This document shows positions 3,785 to 5,017 of a stretch of DNA of 5,017 bases, piece by piece; within the stretch, counting starts at the first letter, position 1, and each line of letters opens with the position of its first letter. The position numbers were made by a program, and so were the translations under genes. The notes beneath the pieces were generated by a model that was not told where the DNA came from, did not search any database, and worked only from the letters and a program-made list of their open reading frames with translations. This stretch comes from Planctomycetota bacterium (GTDB lineage: Bacteria; Planctomycetota; PLA2; JAEUHO01), in NCBI GenBank assembly GCA_029213105.1, contig JARGNS010000015.1:2081-7097 (forward strand), written 5' to 3'.

Positions 3785-5008
3785 CTACTTCTTAAGCGGC
3801 ATGGCGAAGTTCGGACCACTGCGGCGCATGCGCGCCGCGCCTTCCGACCCCGCCGGCAGACGGTCCGAGAGTGTCTGCTTCAACACGAGGGTGTACCCCG
3901 CAGCGCGACGGGCCGGAGCGAGCTTGGCCCAGCCGGCGACGCGACCGCCCGAGAAGCCGGCACTCTCCACGTAGACACGCTCGCCGAAGTCGGCCAGGTC
4001 TTCCTCGCTGAACGAGTTTGCCCAGGTGGCGGCCGCATCGCTCACGATGCCGGCCTCGGACTCGGTGAACTTGTACTCGGCCATCAGGGCGCGCGCGAGC
4101 CGCGGGGCCAAGTCCTCCCGATCCTCGAACCGGATCATCTTGCCGAGCGTGTGCCAGATGACACCGCTGGAGAAGATGTCCACGCCGAGGCGTCCCTTGA
4201 CCGCAGGCGGATGCAGCACCTCGACCTGCGCCTGCGTAAGCAGCGCGTCGACGTCGGCGTAGAAGCGATCCTTGAGGTCGCCCTCGTCGATCGCCTTCTG
4301 CAGCGCGAGCACCTCATCGCCGTAGCCAGCCAGACGACGTGCGTCCTCTTCGAGGTAGCGGTCCCCGAGGTCGTTCAAGCGTGCGGACTGCTTGTCATCC
4401 AGGGGCACCTTGGCCTGCGCGAGCGTCGCACGCACGAGGTTGACGCTGGCCGCCGGATGCGTGAAGGAGCCGTTGACGCCCGTACCGGGGACCCCGTCCT
4501 GCGCCAGCCCGATGGCCAGGGTCTGCAGCGGGCCGTTGTGCTTGGCGATGTCCAGCATGCGCGACTCGTCGACGTCGGTGCCCGTGCCGATCGCACTCGT
4601 GAGCTCCGCAAGCACGGGCAGGAGCTTCCGTGCCGCGTCGCCCGCACTGGCCCAGTCCTGCGCCTCGAGGACACCCCGCAGCTTCGTCGGGCCATAGATT
4701 GAGCCGCCGGCCCCCGCCGCCGCCCCTTCGGGAAGAGCCATGTCGGGGATGAGAGCGGCCAGCTGCTTCTGCAGGGCCTCGTTGTCCTGCTCGAGCTTCG
4801 CGTTCCGCTCCTGGGCGGCCTTCAGTTCATGGCGCGCCTTCTCGAGTTGGGCGCCGCGGGCATCCAGGGCGGGGCCTTCGTCGTGACGTGCGCTCGGCGC
4901 GTCCACCGTCAGCAGGGCGTCCTCCCCGGCGGGGGCCAGGTGACGTCCGGCGAGGAAGGCGCTCACGGCACAGGCGGCCACGATGGCCACGGTGGTCTTG
5001 ACGCTCAT
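3785..5008 (-). CDS. Membrane-anchored coiled-coil protein with Spy/CpxP-like LTxxQ motifs
   Basis: This encodes 407 residues from ATG 5008. Residues 5-21 form a hydrophobic segment, either a signal anchor or an uncleaved signal peptide. V-A-A-C (10-13) resembles a lipobox but follows too short a hydrophobic run. A linker (25-47) leads to a coiled coil at about 48-86: L48, L55, L62, N69, N76 and L83 occupy one heptad position and A58, A65, L72, L79 and L86 the other, with Asn cores typical of parallel dimers. A Gly/Ala linker (94-103) follows, then a mostly helical soluble domain to 407. It contains LDDKQ (203-207) and LTQAQ (257-261), LTxxQ-type motifs separated by a long charged helix, as in periplasmic Spy/CpxP chaperones, though the protein is much longer than those. 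The C-terminal part (from about 275) is unrecognised. No SD is visible in the nine bases upstream and the frame is open to the window edge, so the true start could lie outside. Confidence 0.8.
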   Translation of the reverse strand: MSVKTTVAIVAACAVSAFLAGRHLAPAGEDALLTVDAPSARHDEGPALDARGAQLEKARHELKAAQERNAKLEQDNEALQKQLAALIPDMALPEGAAAGAGGSIYGPTKLRGVLEAQDWASAGDAARKLLPVLAELTSAIGTGTDVDESRMLDIAKHNGPLQTLAIGLAQDGVPGTGVNGSFTHPAASVNLVRATLAQAKVPLDDKQSARLNDLGDRYLEEDARRLAGYGDEVLALQKAIDEGDLKDRFYADVDALLTQAQVEVLHPPAVKGRLGVDIFSSGVIWHTLGKMIRFEDREDLAPRLARALMAEYKFTESEAGIVSDAAATWANSFSEEDLADFGERVYVESAGFSGGRVAGWAKLAPARRAAGYTLVLKQTLSDRLPAGSEGAARMRRSGPNFAMPLKK

Positions 5009-5017
5009 GATGGTGAC

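Noticed and set aside
3203..4702. 499-codon plus-strand open frame
   Set aside because: It runs antisense to two well-supported minus genes (CMD-family motif, coiled coil), spans their intergenic gap, and its translation is Arg/Gly/Val low-complexity with no motif. It is a shadow frame typical of high GC.
1..5017. CRISPR array, insertion sequence or transposase
   Set aside because: There are no spaced direct repeats beyond the 21-bp pair, no terminal inverted repeats, and no transposase-like protein in any frame.

Overview
The window is GC-rich DNA from a bacterium that uses strong Shine-Dalgarno sites (AGGAG-type boxes before most genes) and makes exported, lipid-anchored and membrane-anchored proteins. 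This suggests a high-GC diderm such as a member of Myxococcota or Planctomycetota, but no marker in the window fixes the phylum. Hand counts of sample lines give 73-77% G+C at 3301-3360 and 4681-4740, but only 53-55% at 181-300, so the left-end gene differs in composition from the rest.

Layout: three blocks of alternating direction. (1) Bases 1-1558, minus strand: a 114-aa beta-rich small protein (1214-1558) is followed 40 nt later by a large cysteine-containing, low-complexity protein (1173 to beyond base 1) that has no full-length ORF in the window because its C-terminus is cut off. The two look like one transcription unit of unknown, possibly mobile or phage-like, origin. (2) Bases 1813-3052, plus strand: a complete tRNA-Arg(CCU) with encoded CCA, a small lipoprotein with a probable NTF2-like domain, and a translationally coupled pair of small single-pass membrane proteins. 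(3) Bases 3131-5008, minus strand: a membrane-anchored coiled-coil protein with two LTxxQ-like motifs (Spy/CpxP-like) and, 87 nt downstream, an AhpD/carboxymuconolactone-decarboxylase-family protein with a CxxCxxxH redox motif. A long GC-rich hairpin at 3074-3102 separates the convergent blocks 2 and 3.

The most interesting item is the pair at 2448-3052. The two short proteins are diverged tandem paralogues. Their first 29 residues align without gaps and share G-[WY]-Y-x7-A-P-K-x-W-x-P, followed by an extremely Arg-rich tail and one C-terminal transmembrane helix. I recognise no known family. Second is the compositionally distinct left-end operon of two unrecognised proteins. The block 3 pair could belong to envelope or redox stress handling, which is inference from the families only.
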